Origin: Bacteroidaceae bacterium
GTDB taxonomy: Bacteria > Bacteroidota > Bacteroidia > Bacteroidales > Bacteroidaceae
Length of the DNA: 64,000 bases
Direction of reading: 5' to 3'
Assembly (NCBI GenBank): GCA_900770655.1
Contig: CAAGLA010000023.1
Span: forward strand, 31,174-95,173
Below, piece after piece: positions 18,288-27,143 of this stretch. How positions within the stretch are numbered: position 1 is the stretch's first letter; each line of letters begins with the position of its first letter. Both the position numbers and the translations under genes were made by a program. Below the pieces are notes generated by a model. The model saw only the letters and a list, made by a program, of their open reading frames with translations, had not been told where the DNA came from and ran no database searches.

Positions 18288-18539
18288 TTATACAGGTTCA
18301 ATACATACAGAAACCTTGTTCTCTTTTACCTCTACAAAACCACCCGTCACCTCTATGCTCCCCGGCTCGCCTCCCTCTTTTTCCCAAGAGACCTTGCCCG
18401 CTGACAACATTGAGATTAGAGGTGCGTGGTTCTTAAGCACACTGAACGGCATTACACTGCCGGGCAAGTGTACCGCCTCTACCTCTGCGCTAAGAAGGCT
18501 CTTTTCGGGTGTCAGTATTTCAAGCAACATAACAGTCAA
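18288..18539 (-). CDS. atpC: ATP synthase F1 subunit epsilon, short form
   Basis: Rotor subunit contacting gamma and the c ring; 83 residues. Only the N-terminal beta-sandwich is present (LEILTPEKSLLSAEVEAVHLPG through VTGGFVEVKENKVSVCIE). The C-terminal two-helix inhibitory domain of longer homologues is absent, as is usual in this phylum, so self-inhibition by that domain is not expected. It starts 6 bases after atpD. Confidence 0.94.
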   Translation of the reverse strand: MTVMLLEILTPEKSLLSAEVEAVHLPGSVMPFSVLKNHAPLISMLSAGKVSWEKEGGEPGSIEVTGGFVEVKENKVSVCIEPV

Positions 18540-18545
18540 TGGTGT

Positions 18546-20069
18546 TTACTTCATTTCACGGAGCATCTTTTCGCCTTTGGCAATAGCCTCCTCTATAGAG
18601 CCTACATTCAGGAATGCCTGTTCGGGCAAGTAATCGACATCGCCGTTCAGTATGGTTTGAAAACCGTGTATTGTCTCTTCTATAGGCACCATAACACCTT
18701 TTATACCGGTAAACTGTTCGGCTACCGTAAAGGGCTGCGAAAGGAAACGCTGCACACGGCGGGCACGGTTCACGGTTATACGGTCCTCTTCGGAGAGTTC
18801 TTCCATTCCAAGTATTGAGATAATATCCTGAAGTTCCTTGTTGCGCTGGAGTATCTGCTTGACACGCTGGGCGGTTTCGTAATGTTCCTTGCCTACAACG
18901 CTTGCCGTGAGAATGCGCGAAGTGGAATCGAGAGGGTCCACAGCCGGGTATATTCCCAGTTCGGCTACTTTCCTGCTCAGCACAGTTGTAGCATCGAGGT
19001 GGGTAAAGGTTGTGGCTGGAGCCGGGTCGGTGAGGTCGTCGGCCGGCACATAGACAGCCTGTACCGATGTTATGGAGCCGTGCACGGTTGAGGCAATGCG
19101 CTCCTGAAGAGCACCCATCTCACTTGCGAGCGTAGGCTGGTAACCCACCGAACCGGGCATACGGCCAAGCAAGGCCGACACTTCGGAGCCCGCCTGAGTA
19201 AAACGGAAGATATTGTCTATAAAGAAGAGTATATCGTTTTTCTTGCCTTCGGCAGCACCGGCATCACGGAAAGCCTCGGCTATGGTAAGGCCCGAGAGGG
19301 CTACCGAAGCACGCGCACCGGGCGGTTCGTTCATCTGGCCATAAACAAGCGTGGCTTGCGATCGGGCAACTTCGTTGTAGTCTATCTTGGAGAGGTCCCA
19401 GCCACCCTTTTCCATATCTTTTTTGAATTCGTCGCCGTAACGTATAACGTTCGACTCTATCATTTCGCGCAAAAGATCGTTGCCCTCGCGGGTGCGTTCA
19501 CCAACACCGGCAAACACCGAATAGCCGTCGTGGCCCTTTGCTATATTGTTTATAAGCTCCATAATGAGTACCGTCTTTCCCACACCGGCACCGCCGAAAA
19601 GGCCTATCTTGCCACCTTTGCAGTAGGGTTCAAGCAAGTCTATCACCTTTATTCCGGTGTAAAGCACCTCCTGTGTAGTGGAGAGTTCCTCGAACTTGGG
19701 AGCATCACGGTGTATTGGATAGGCACCTTCGCCGTCGAGAGCGGCAAGGCCATCTATTGAATTGCCTATTACATTCATCATACGGCCCTTTATCTGGTCG
19801 CCGACCGGCATTGTTATAGGCCTGCCGGTAGCAACCACCTCCATTCCACGCGCAAGCCCCGATGTCCTGTCCATTGCAATGGTGCGCACGGTGTCGTCGC
19901 CAATATGCTGCTGCACCTCAAGAATAAGCTCGCGCCCTCCGGGCATAGCAACAGATAGAGCTTCGTATATTGCCGGAAGGAACACTTTTTCATTCTCTTC
20001 GGCCGGCTCAAAATAGACATCTATCACAGCACCTATTACCTGAGATATTTTTCCTTTTCTTTGTGACAT
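18546..20069 (-). CDS. atpD: ATP synthase F1 subunit beta
   Basis: Catalytic subunit of F1; 507 residues from [13 protein letters not shown]. The P-loop [14 protein letters not shown], the catalytic Glu region [13 protein letters not shown], the [22 protein letters not shown]-like segment (here [11 protein letters not shown]) and the DELSEED-related EELSEEDR are all present. An in-frame ATG at 20090 would add seven residues; the shorter start fits the family and gives a normal leader from the promoter at 20119-20112. It is the first gene of the operon. Confidence 0.97.
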   Translation of the reverse strand: [507 protein letters not shown]

Positions 20070-20100
20070 ATTATTCAGTTTTACAGCCAACGCTATTTTC

Positions 20101-20204
20101 GCGGTTTACCGCAAAGATAGCTGCAAACGAGCGAGATATATGAAGCCGGGCTTCAAAATTTCAAAGCAAGTGCAGACTATTTTCGCGCTATTAGCGCAAA
20201 GATA
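20101..20204 (-). promoter_or_regulatory. Tandem promoters of the ATP synthase operon with dyads at the start region
   Basis: Two TATCTTTG boxes on the minus strand (20119-20112 and 20204-20197) are each fused to a short perfect dyad, GCGGTTTACCGC (20101-20112) and GCGCTATTAGCGC (20185-20197), followed by CGAAAATA. The two copies are about 85 bases apart and point at atpD. The rest of 20091-20469 holds only these and the repressor terminator. Confidence 0.65.
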
Positions 20205-20285
20205 ATAAATATTCCGAAATATACTTACAAATTACGTTTTATTAATAGGTTAATGATTCCGTTAACTATTTTGCAGAATAAAAAA

Positions 20286-20309
20286 GAGTGTGCCCTGAAA
20301 AGCACACTC
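20286..20309 (-). terminator. Intrinsic terminator of the repressor gene
   Basis: GAGTGTGC (20286-20293) pairs with GCACACTC (20302-20309). On the minus strand it is followed by a run of T, the classical intrinsic form, about 160 bases after the repressor stop. Confidence 0.75.
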
Positions 20310-20469
20310 CAAGAAAACAAACACCATAAATTATATACCTTCGCCCCTGCTTTTTGCCGCAAAGGAAAAGATACACGGCAAAGGTAGGATATAAAAGGAT
20401 AAACAGCGTTTACAATAATATGGCGATAATATCCATTTTGCAAACAGAACCTCTGAAAATGCCCCTGAA

Positions 20470-21102
20470 TCAGAAATACTGTATTCTTGCAACCACCTTG
20501 TAGAGGGCAGCCACATCGGCTTTTTTCAATGAGAAAGAGGGGTAATTGGGAGATTTGCACCAAAGTATATCTTCGTTGTCCTTGTCAGCCGTGCAGTGCT
20601 TAATCATTCTCTCCTCACCGGTAACCACAAGACAAATATCATCGGGCTTTATTTGACAGAACGAATCTATGCGCGTAACACCGACAATATCGCCGGTATA
20701 AATTTCGGGTTCCATAGATGTTCCCGAAACAGGGAAATAGAAGTCGGCCCGCTGGTTAGGGATAGATATATAATTGTTCTCTTCGCTGCTGTTCTGTTCT
20801 ACAACATCGCGTTGCCCTGCCGTAACCGGCAAGTTCGGGTAAAAAGGAACCGCCGAAGAGAGAACATCACATTTTTCGCTATACAGCATCTCTCCGTCAC
20901 CAAGCAAGAGCCAATGAGGCGAAACGTCGGGGAAATTATCGAGCAGGGCATATACAAGGTCCATACCAATACTACCCTCTTCGTTCACCTGACGGTTCAG
21001 TGTACGCTGCGGAATCCCGAACAGTTTGCTGGCGCGGTTCACATTCAGCCCCTTTGCTTTAAAGAGGGCAACTACTCGCTGTTTTATATCTCTTTCGTGC
21101 AT
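20470..21102 (-). CDS. LexA/CI-type autocleaving repressor (HTH + S24 peptidase)
   Basis: A 210-residue DNA-binding repressor. The N-terminal helix-turn-helix spans about 6-40 (ASKLFGIPQRTLNRQV). The C-terminal S24 domain has the Ser129 nucleophile in PVSGTSMEPE and the general-base Lys168 in EERMIKHC. An Ala95-Gly96 pair in PVTAGQRD lies 34 residues before the serine, where LexA and lambda CI are cut. The protein should therefore be inactivated by RecA filaments after DNA damage. MHERDIKQ at 21102 is chosen over an ATG at 21129. A dyad upstream at 21224-21240 is also found at the promoter of the 32123 gene in phage cluster R, which suggests that it controls the phage system. It could instead serve an unrelated host regulon. 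Confidence 0.85.
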   Translation of the reverse strand: MHERDIKQRVVALFKAKGLNVNRASKLFGIPQRTLNRQVNEEGSIGMDLVYALLDNFPDVSPHWLLLGDGEMLYSEKCDVLSSAVPFYPNLPVTAGQRDVVEQNSSEENNYISIPNQRADFYFPVSGTSMEPEIYTGDIVGVTRIDSFCQIKPDDICLVVTGEERMIKHCTADKDNEDILWCKSPNYPSFSLKKADVAALYKVVARIQYF

Positions 21103-21215
21103 AAATTCAACTTTTACAACATCTCGCAATACATCACCTTTCAGCTGCTTATTTAGAATATTTCCAAATAGCGAAAAATGACTAATTCAACAACTCGTTT
21201 TAACCTTTTTAAGAT

Positions 21216-21240
21216 TATATTTGTAGCCACAAATGGCTAA
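21216..21240. promoter_or_regulatory. Promoter -7 box and operator-like dyad, copy O1
   Basis: A plus-strand TATATTTG box (21216-21223) is followed directly by TAGCCACAAATGGCTA (21224-21239), a perfect 6-4-6 inverted repeat. Read on the minus strand over 17 bases it is TTAGCCATTTGTGGCTA, which differs at only two positions from the site at 32082-32098. It lies in the divergent region between the repressor and the small gene 21352-21729, as an autoregulatory operator would. Confidence 0.7.
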
Positions 21241-21351
21241 CTTTTGTAAAAAACGTATCAAAAACTGCAAACACCAACACAAAAAGCAGAAATAATGTAT
21301 TGGTACAGCAAACATAATACAATTTACAAAAACAACAAAATTATAATTGCT

Positions 21352-21729
21352 ATGAAAAGTAGAGTTATTGAGAAATGCAGGAACAGCTGGAGCGTTCTTG
21401 CTGAAAAATGTCTTGAATGGACCCAATATTTCTGGGACCAATTTACAGTGAGTAATGAGTATTGCAGCAACCTCACCGAAGAGTACTCAATAAAACGAGA
21501 GTTCCTGAAAGAGGACTATGTAAAGGAATTCATTAAGGAGAGAGAAAAGGCAATAAAGCAGAACCGTTACCGAATGGAGCTGAAAGAGAGAGACGGGCAA
21601 GCAGATGACAACTGCACAATAGGGTATGTTACACTATACCGCAAAAAGGATATTATAGACAGGGCGGCACTTGTCATTAAACCCGGAGAGAGTACAAAAC
21701 TTATATATTGGAAATTTGAAAAACAGTAA
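21352..21729 (+). CDS. Small protein divergent from the repressor, unknown
   Basis: A 125-residue charged protein (MKSRVIEKCRNSWSVLAEK..., then EFIKEREKAIKQNRYRMELK). I recognise no domain. The frame is open to an earlier ATG at 21295, which would add 19 residues rich in Tyr, Asn and Lys; the sequence alone does not settle the start. It is read away from the repressor gene behind operator-like dyad O1, so it is probably derepressed when the repressor is cleaved. Such positions often hold antirepressors, activators or lysogenic-conversion genes. It forms a unit with the next gene, 5 bases on. Confidence 0.6.
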   Translation: MKSRVIEKCRNSWSVLAEKCLEWTQYFWDQFTVSNEYCSNLTEEYSIKREFLKEDYVKEFIKEREKAIKQNRYRMELKERDGQADDNCTIGYVTLYRKKDIIDRAALVIKPGESTKLIYWKFEKQ

Positions 21730-21734
21730 CAATT

Positions 21735-21917
21735 ATGAATGCAAAGACAATTATAGCACTCCAGTTCGCAGCGCTGATGATTATGGTAGGCACTGCCGAA
21801 TCCCTTTTCGACAAGTTGCCGCAGACAATTCTCTTCATTGCCTCAATAGCAGCTTTTGCAATGTGCAGCATATACATAAGCAAGAATGAAAAATGGCTGT
21901 TGAAGGAGATGGAATGA
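21735..21917 (+). CDS. Small two-helix membrane protein, unknown
   Basis: A 60-residue protein with two hydrophobic helices (TIIALQFAALMIMVGTAESL and TILFIASIAAFAMCSIYI) and a charged C-terminus KNEKWLLKEME. It starts 5 bases after the previous gene and ends just before a bidirectional palindrome. Unknown function; if the repressor controls this unit it would be made after DNA damage. Confidence 0.55.
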   Translation: MNAKTIIALQFAALMIMVGTAESLFDKLPQTILFIASIAAFAMCSIYISKNEKWLLKEME

Positions 21918-21939
21918 AAGAGGAAGGGGAAAAAACAGA

Positions 21940-21967
21940 CAAAAGTGAGCCGCGGCTCACTTTTGTG
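21940..21967. terminator. 28-bp perfect palindrome between convergent genes
   Basis: Perfect dyad centred at 21953/21954 around CCGCGG, with A/T flanks (ACAAAAGTGAG and complement). It separates the plus-strand 21735 gene from the minus-strand pseudokinase gene. Confidence 0.8.
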
Positions 21968-22006
21968 CTATATAAAACTATACCAAGCATTAATCTATAC
22001 GAAGCA

Positions 22007-23998
22007 TTAATAGCTGCATACAGGGCGGACTGTGAGACCATAATAACGTGAGTATCGATTGACGTAGAATTCATTGCCATAGAAGAGTAAACCGTAAGAG
22101 TCATCATAATAGTCACCCCAGAGCTCACCTGACCAATAATAGCCAAATGAGCCACTGTAGTAGAGTTCTGTACCGTCGCGGTAGCCTGCAGCTGGCAAGA
22201 ATATACTGTTGCCATTGGGGCCGGTTATCTTGTAACCGCTAACGCCGTTATAAGTGGTCCAAGTCCAACTGCAATAGTCTATGAGTTCTTGGTATTCAGC
22301 ATTTGTGGGAAGGCGCCAATTTCCACCCCAATAGTAGCGGGCTACATCGTAATAAGTACCGCTTATATCACTGCCTATATATACATAGTCGCTACCATTG
22401 TAGTATTGATAACTGCCCGTACTATAATCGTACTTAGTAGAGGTTTCGCCCCAAGCGTAATAGTTGCCATAGCCTTCGGGCGAAGAGGCACCTACATTCC
22501 AACCGCCCCAATATACACTAAGGCCTAAATCCACTTTCTGGTACGTAGAAATTCCGTTGCTACTATATGAAGATTCTGTCGCATAATCCCCTGTAACAAA
22601 TACTTGTCCTGTACCCTCAGCAATAATATAATTGTTATCGGAATATTCCTCGCTGCCACCGCTTGTTGAGTAATTGCCAGATTCATCATCATTGTTGTAA
22701 CTATACCCGCTATTGTAATCACCACTAGTATCACTATAATTATTGTAATAGTTGTTGTCGTAATTGTAATAATAGTCGTCGTAATAAGACGAATACATAT
22801 AATTCATAACAATATACCATATAAGGGCGGCTATTGCAACAATTAGAAATACGGCAAAAATTACAACTTTTAGTTTACTATCTTTTTTTGTAGGCTGCTG
22901 CGGAGTGTTATGCGAATGAGCTGGCTTTTTAACAGGCTCTTCAACAACCTCCACATCGGTTTCATCTATCAATTCCACATCGGCATCGTCTATCAAATCA
23001 ACATCTGCAACATCAATTAAATCTACGTCTGCATTATCTTCCAAATCAACATTTGTCCCCTTTTTTACATCCCCAACAGAATTGTAACCGGCATTGTAAT
23101 CAACTACGTCTTGTGGTTCGGGTCTTGCAACCGGTGGCTTTCCCAACAATTCTACAAACTCTTTTATACTATGGTTACCGCATCCATATCTCGACTGGTT
23201 TACGACCTTGTTCAGTCTTTGGGAAACACAACCCGGGAATTCAATTTCCCCACTTGCAGGGTGCGTTCCGGTAACAAGATAATACAAAACTGCACCAAGA
23301 GAATAGACATCTGAATTTTCAGTCGGCTGATTCTTTCCCTGTAAATTATACATTTCAAACGAAATGTATTTCTCCATTAATCCGCGTGGTCTAAAGTAAT
23401 CTGCAGGGATATCGGAAATATCATCTTCCTTAACATTATAGACATCTACATATTTGTAATAGGGGTTCAAACTCAAAAGTACAACGTTACCCTTGGGGCC
23501 CACAATGATGCTGCTTGGATCTATAGATAGGTGTAAGCGATTGTTGGAATGAAGATATTCCAAAGCTTCTGCTATTTTGCGAACATAGCCTAATGCAACG
23601 TCAACTTTCAATTTACCGTTACTCGAAACCATTTCGAACAAGGAAGAACCTTCGACATATTCCATTACATAATATGCGGTATTGTTCTCCTCGAATACAT
23701 CTACAACACGGGCAATGTCGGGGTGACGTAATTGAAAAAGAGCTTCAGCATCGTCGAGAAAAAACTCTTTCAATTCCTCGAAACGTTTGACACTATTGCA
23801 GACAATTGAACCGGTTGCAACATCGCGATAGGAATACTCACTAACAAAAAGTTCCTTAATTACACAAACATTACTGTCGGCCGGGAGAACTGTATTACGG
23901 GCCTCATAAACACAGCTGTAATTGCTTTTACTTAAATGGCGGACTATTTCGTATCTGCCATCTTGCAATTTGGCACCAACTTGTAAAAACATACTCAT
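22007..23998 (-). CDS. Pseudokinase - single TM - FISUMP surface protein
   Basis: A 663-residue protein. Residues about 14-285 have a Ser/Thr protein-kinase fold with the beta-3 lysine (VIK48), AEAL helix and DVYSLGAVLYYLVTG, but catalytic motifs are lost: HRD is HLS (156-158), the downstream Lys/Asn are absent, and DFG is replaced by SLN near 176. Residues 320-352 are repeats of the type DVDLID. A membrane helix spans 377-398, then a Tyr/Asn/Ser-rich linker (400-460). The C-terminal FISUMP domain (about 480-663) has WRLPTNAEYQELIDYC and LFYGNEFYVNR. Topology suggests a cytoplasmic pseudokinase tied to an external FISUMP domain, perhaps a signalling or scaffolding protein. A minus-strand TATTTTTG (24021-24014) is a good -7 box. 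Confidence 0.8.
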   Translation of the reverse strand: MSMFLQVGAKLQDGRYEIVRHLSKSNYSCVYEARNTVLPADSNVCVIKELFVSEYSYRDVATGSIVCNSVKRFEELKEFFLDDAEALFQLRHPDIARVVDVFEENNTAYYVMEYVEGSSLFEMVSSNGKLKVDVALGYVRKIAEALEYLHSNNRLHLSIDPSSIIVGPKGNVVLLSLNPYYKYVDVYNVKEDDISDIPADYFRPRGLMEKYISFEMYNLQGKNQPTENSDVYSLGAVLYYLVTGTHPASGEIEFPGCVSQRLNKVVNQSRYGCGNHSIKEFVELLGKPPVARPEPQDVVDYNAGYNSVGDVKKGTNVDLEDNADVDLIDVADVDLIDDADVELIDETDVEVVEEPVKKPAHSHNTPQQPTKKDSKLKVVIFAVFLIVAIAALIWYIVMNYMYSSYYDDYYYNYDNNYYNNYSDTSGDYNSGYSYNNDDESGNYSTSGGSEEYSDNNYIIAEGTGQVFVTGDYATESSYSSNGISTYQKVDLGLSVYWGGWNVGASSPEGYGNYYAWGETSTKYDYSTGSYQYYNGSDYVYIGSDISGTYYDVARYYWGGNWRLPTNAEYQELIDYCSWTWTTYNGVSGYKITGPNGNSIFLPAAGYRDGTELYYSGSFGYYWSGELWGDYYDDSYGLLFYGNEFYVNRYSRYYGLTVRPVCSY

Positions 23999-24013
23999 TA
24001 TATTTATGTTTTA

Positions 24014-24021
24014 CAAAAATA
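24014..24021 (-). promoter_or_regulatory. -7 box of the pseudokinase gene
   Basis: TATTTTTG on the minus strand, 15 bases before the ATG at 23998; it fits TAnnTTTG. Confidence 0.5.
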
Positions 24022-24097
24022 AAATAAGTATTTGTAAAATGCAACAGGTTTACATATTATATAAATTTGTGAAGATTAAGCCAAACCGTTACCCGTA

Positions 24098-24262
24098 TCA
24101 GCCCATTTTACCCGTAAGGTAGGCCTTTGTACGTTCATCCGATGGGTTTGAGAACATTGTTGCTGTATCGCCATATTCAACCAGCTGGCCCAAGTACATA
24201 AACATAGACTTAGATGATATTCGCATAGCCTGTCCCATATTATGGGTAACGATAAGAAAAAC
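24098..24262 (-). pseudogene. pstB: 3' remnant of phosphate ABC transporter ATPase gene
   Basis: The minus strand encodes, in one frame up to a TGA at 24100-24098, VFLIVTHNMGQAMRISSKS, then MFMYLGQLVEYGDTATMFS and NPSDERTKAYLTGKMG. This is the C-terminal end of PstB, from the H-loop histidine (VTHNM) onward. Walker A, signature motif and Walker B are missing, and upstream of about 24262 the frame turns into unrelated sequence that overlaps the end of the phage hub gene at 24277. No pstS, pstC, pstA or phoU is nearby. The break coincides with the edge of phage cluster R, pointing to an insertion or deletion junction there. Confidence 0.85.
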
Positions 24263-24276
24263 AAGCAGTTGCTTTC

Positions 24277-27138
24277 TCAGTTTATACGGTTATTCCAAGC
24301 CGGAGCTATTTCAAGTTCAAAGCCGGTAATAATGCTGTTACAGCCAAGTTCACCTACCACCGCAAACAAGAAGTACCTGTACGACTGCGATGGATAATAT
24401 GGAAAATGCAGGTCGCAACATTCTCTTTGTGTTTCACTGCCGGCAACAATCTTGAAGTTCACACCGTCGTTACTACCAAGCATATATGCGGCAAGTAACG
24501 GCGAGGCAGGAGCCTTGCTCTGCAATTGCGACACCGTAGCGTGAAGCATAAGTTGAATAACTCTTTTAGGAAGTTTTGTTCCCCACGGTTGAGGGCGTGT
24601 GAGCAACAGCACCCTATTGCCACCCTCGTTTTTTTTATCGAGAGAAAATATTCTTGTAGCCCCATCGCCGGCTGTAAAGAACATAAAATGCGAATAGTCG
24701 TTTACAAAACCGGCTATACGTTCTGTCATACGGCTCCACGTACCATATTCAACAGAGTATATATAGGTATAGCCACAAGATTGGTTGGCCACTACAATCT
24801 CATTATACTCAGCAAGGTAAGCAACAGTCGCTGCCGATAGAAAATTCTCAAAAGAGATATCCTCTTTTATGCCCTGCATCGACACCAAAGATGCAATCTT
24901 CTCTATAACCGGCGAAAAGAGAATAGAAGAAACTGCGGGAATACACTCCATAGCTCCCGACAGTTTTTTTATACTGCTGCCACGAAGCAGCATAAGCCCC
25001 TGTTCACCGGCAAAAACCACACCACTGTCTATTCCGCAGACACTATTAGGCTGAGTGCATTTTTCTCTGGAGAGCGGGAAACAGCCTGCGTATGCAATGG
25101 TTCCCGAAGCATCAAGCGACAGTGCCCAAATGCCGTCACTGCAGAAGACATAGAGCGGATGCTGGCCGAACTGCCCCTGAGAAAGAGCAACCGTATTGCT
25201 CGCCATTGCCACTACCCGCCCCTGAGAAGGAGTATAAGTGGCCGATGCCGGAAAAACAAACGGATTACCCGCCTGTGAAACCTTTATTACATTGCTGCGC
25301 ACTTCAAATGCCATATCACCAATAACAGGAACAGTGCCCACTTCTTCCCAACCCGAATCGACCGGAATATTGTTTATATCGGTGAATTCATCGTCACTAT
25401 CTATTGTTTTATTCCTAATATCAAACACCAGTTTGTCACCGTCTACAATACCCCTGTATATTCCAAAGATGCGTAGTGTATTATATGGCGCATCGGGGAA
25501 CCTCTTTCCGTCATAGGTCCAGCACCCTTGTTCTTCTGAGTATACCACTTCGTAGACACCGGTGGTATAATTGAACATTGCAAGAACATCTTCATCGTCT
25601 ACAGCTGCAGGTGAACCGCCGTTCGCAAAAACAGCCGAAACAGAGACCGAATATGGTGACGACCACTTATGAAGATACTGCGAAATATTCAGGTTGTTAT
25701 GGGCCGACAGTTTAAATGTACGCGCTACAATTTCACCCTCAACGTTTATATAAATGCGCATTGACACGGCACGTGAATCGGGGTACGACAACAAAGGCGG
25801 CAGTTCCATTGTACCATTATTGCAGCAAAGAGCAACATCTCCAAGCTCGTTAACAACAGTTTTTGTTCCGCCTGTTGTCTCCACAACAGTATGCACTGTA
25901 ACAGCGGCCATAGAAACATTGTCTTTATTTGGAAGAGATAACGAAGAAGAATCGTACCCTTTAAACAACCGCTCCTTGAGCGCACCAATGTGCAAACGGT
26001 CGTTCAGCATATAACTGCACTCTGCCGCCATAGTTGCCGGAGAAGAAGAGTGTACCTCGCTCGCCAGCGAAGGCTGAAGCACAAGATTGGTGGGCGAAAC
26101 ATCGTCTAGCGCAAAAAGCAGATTACCTTCTATATCAAACTCAGCAACTTTGTAATATAGAGAAGAGTTTGCTATATCGTTCCATAAATCGGCAGGCTTT
26201 TTAACAACGTAACTCTCTATTGTACGGTGTGCCGGAATTCCTGTTTCAGGGTCCGATTGTGTTCTCAACGCACTCTCAACCTGCTTGCCGGTAATTGAAG
26301 GAGTGGAAAAAAGGTCTATGCCCACAACCACACCCCTCCAAGCATCGAGGTTCAGGTTAGTAAATTTGAACAAAGGTTTAAAGCCACGTACCCGAACCTT
26401 ATACCTTGAAACGCCGTCATTACCGCCCATCGACTCCGACTGCATATTGCCGGCATCGCGCGAAATATTATCATCGCGACAACTGTCACAGACATATATT
26501 ATATGTGAACAGTTTATGTAAGAACCGTCGTACAGCCTTAGAGCAAACCTGAATAGCGCCCTGTCAATATAGTATCCCTCTTTTCCTAGAACAGAGATAC
26601 ATTCATCTATATACCCCTTCTCGTTATACTTCCACGAAGCCTCAAGATTCTCCACCGTAGAAGTCACATAGAAACTGCTCTCTGTAGTCAACTGCTGCAC
26701 TTTCGACTGCGGAGAAATTTCCAGCACAGGCAGCTGCGGGCAATTGCCAAGCAGGCGGTAGGTACCTGTGTCGTAAAGTATATAATCTATTGATGAATCA
26801 CTAAGGCAACAGACGAGATTGCCAATGAACTCTATACTTTTCACGCCTGTAAGACCTTCGAAGCGCAAGATAGAGCCATTCTCTTTCAAAGGGTTCCACT
26901 CTTTATCGTATGGATGCACCTCACCCTCAATGTTTACACAAAGGTAACACCCCGCCATTTCGTGCCATTTCACAATACGGTACTCCCCCTGCAGTTCGGC
27001 AACAGTGCCGGCCTGAGGCAACGGCGACAAAGAACCGTTCTCCATACGAAGGTTCACAGCGTCTACACATTCACCCTCGGTAGAGAGAATATTATCGGTA
27101 TGCCTTGCAATACCCTTAAACGAAAAACTTTTATGCAT
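24277..27138 (-). CDS. Podovirus tail hub / stabilization-type protein
   Basis: A 953-residue protein starting MHKSFSFKGIARHTDNILST. The N-terminal region (GECVDAVNLRMENGSLSPLP, then repeated blade-like segments such as KWHEMAGCYLCVN and CCLSDSSIDYILYD) has the beta-propeller-like look of tail hub or stabilization proteins of crAss-like and P22-like phages. Later segments (RVVAMASNTVALSQGQFGQHPLYVFCSDG split by strands) also look like propeller blades. An ATG at 27240 is in frame but would overlap the spanin-like gene; 27138 is preferred. It is the last gene of the capsid operon. Specific function is inferred from position and pattern. Confidence 0.65.
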   Translation of the reverse strand: MHKSFSFKGIARHTDNILSTEGECVDAVNLRMENGSLSPLPQAGTVAELQGEYRIVKWHEMAGCYLCVNIEGEVHPYDKEWNPLKENGSILRFEGLTGVKSIEFIGNLVCCLSDSSIDYILYDTGTYRLLGNCPQLPVLEISPQSKVQQLTTESSFYVTSTVENLEASWKYNEKGYIDECISVLGKEGYYIDRALFRFALRLYDGSYINCSHIIYVCDSCRDDNISRDAGNMQSESMGGNDGVSRYKVRVRGFKPLFKFTNLNLDAWRGVVVGIDLFSTPSITGKQVESALRTQSDPETGIPAHRTIESYVVKKPADLWNDIANSSLYYKVAEFDIEGNLLFALDDVSPTNLVLQPSLASEVHSSSPATMAAECSYMLNDRLHIGALKERLFKGYDSSSLSLPNKDNVSMAAVTVHTVVETTGGTKTVVNELGDVALCCNNGTMELPPLLSYPDSRAVSMRIYINVEGEIVARTFKLSAHNNLNISQYLHKWSSPYSVSVSAVFANGGSPAAVDDEDVLAMFNYTTGVYEVVYSEEQGCWTYDGKRFPDAPYNTLRIFGIYRGIVDGDKLVFDIRNKTIDSDDEFTDINNIPVDSGWEEVGTVPVIGDMAFEVRSNVIKVSQAGNPFVFPASATYTPSQGRVVAMASNTVALSQGQFGQHPLYVFCSDGIWALSLDASGTIAYAGCFPLSREKCTQPNSVCGIDSGVVFAGEQGLMLLRGSSIKKLSGAMECIPAVSSILFSPVIEKIASLVSMQGIKEDISFENFLSAATVAYLAEYNEIVVANQSCGYTYIYSVEYGTWSRMTERIAGFVNDYSHFMFFTAGDGATRIFSLDKKNEGGNRVLLLTRPQPWGTKLPKRVIQLMLHATVSQLQSKAPASPLLAAYMLGSNDGVNFKIVAGSETQRECCDLHFPYYPSQSYRYFLFAVVGELGCNSIITGFELEIAPAWNNRIN

Positions 27139-27143
27139 AACAA

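Noticed and set aside
21183..21223. TAATTCAACAACTCGT, 17 bases, TATATTTG: a possible fifth copy of the late-type promoter before the 21352 gene
   Set aside because: Only 9 of 16 positions match and CCTT is lost; the spacing agrees but the region is better explained by the O1 dyad and an ordinary promoter.
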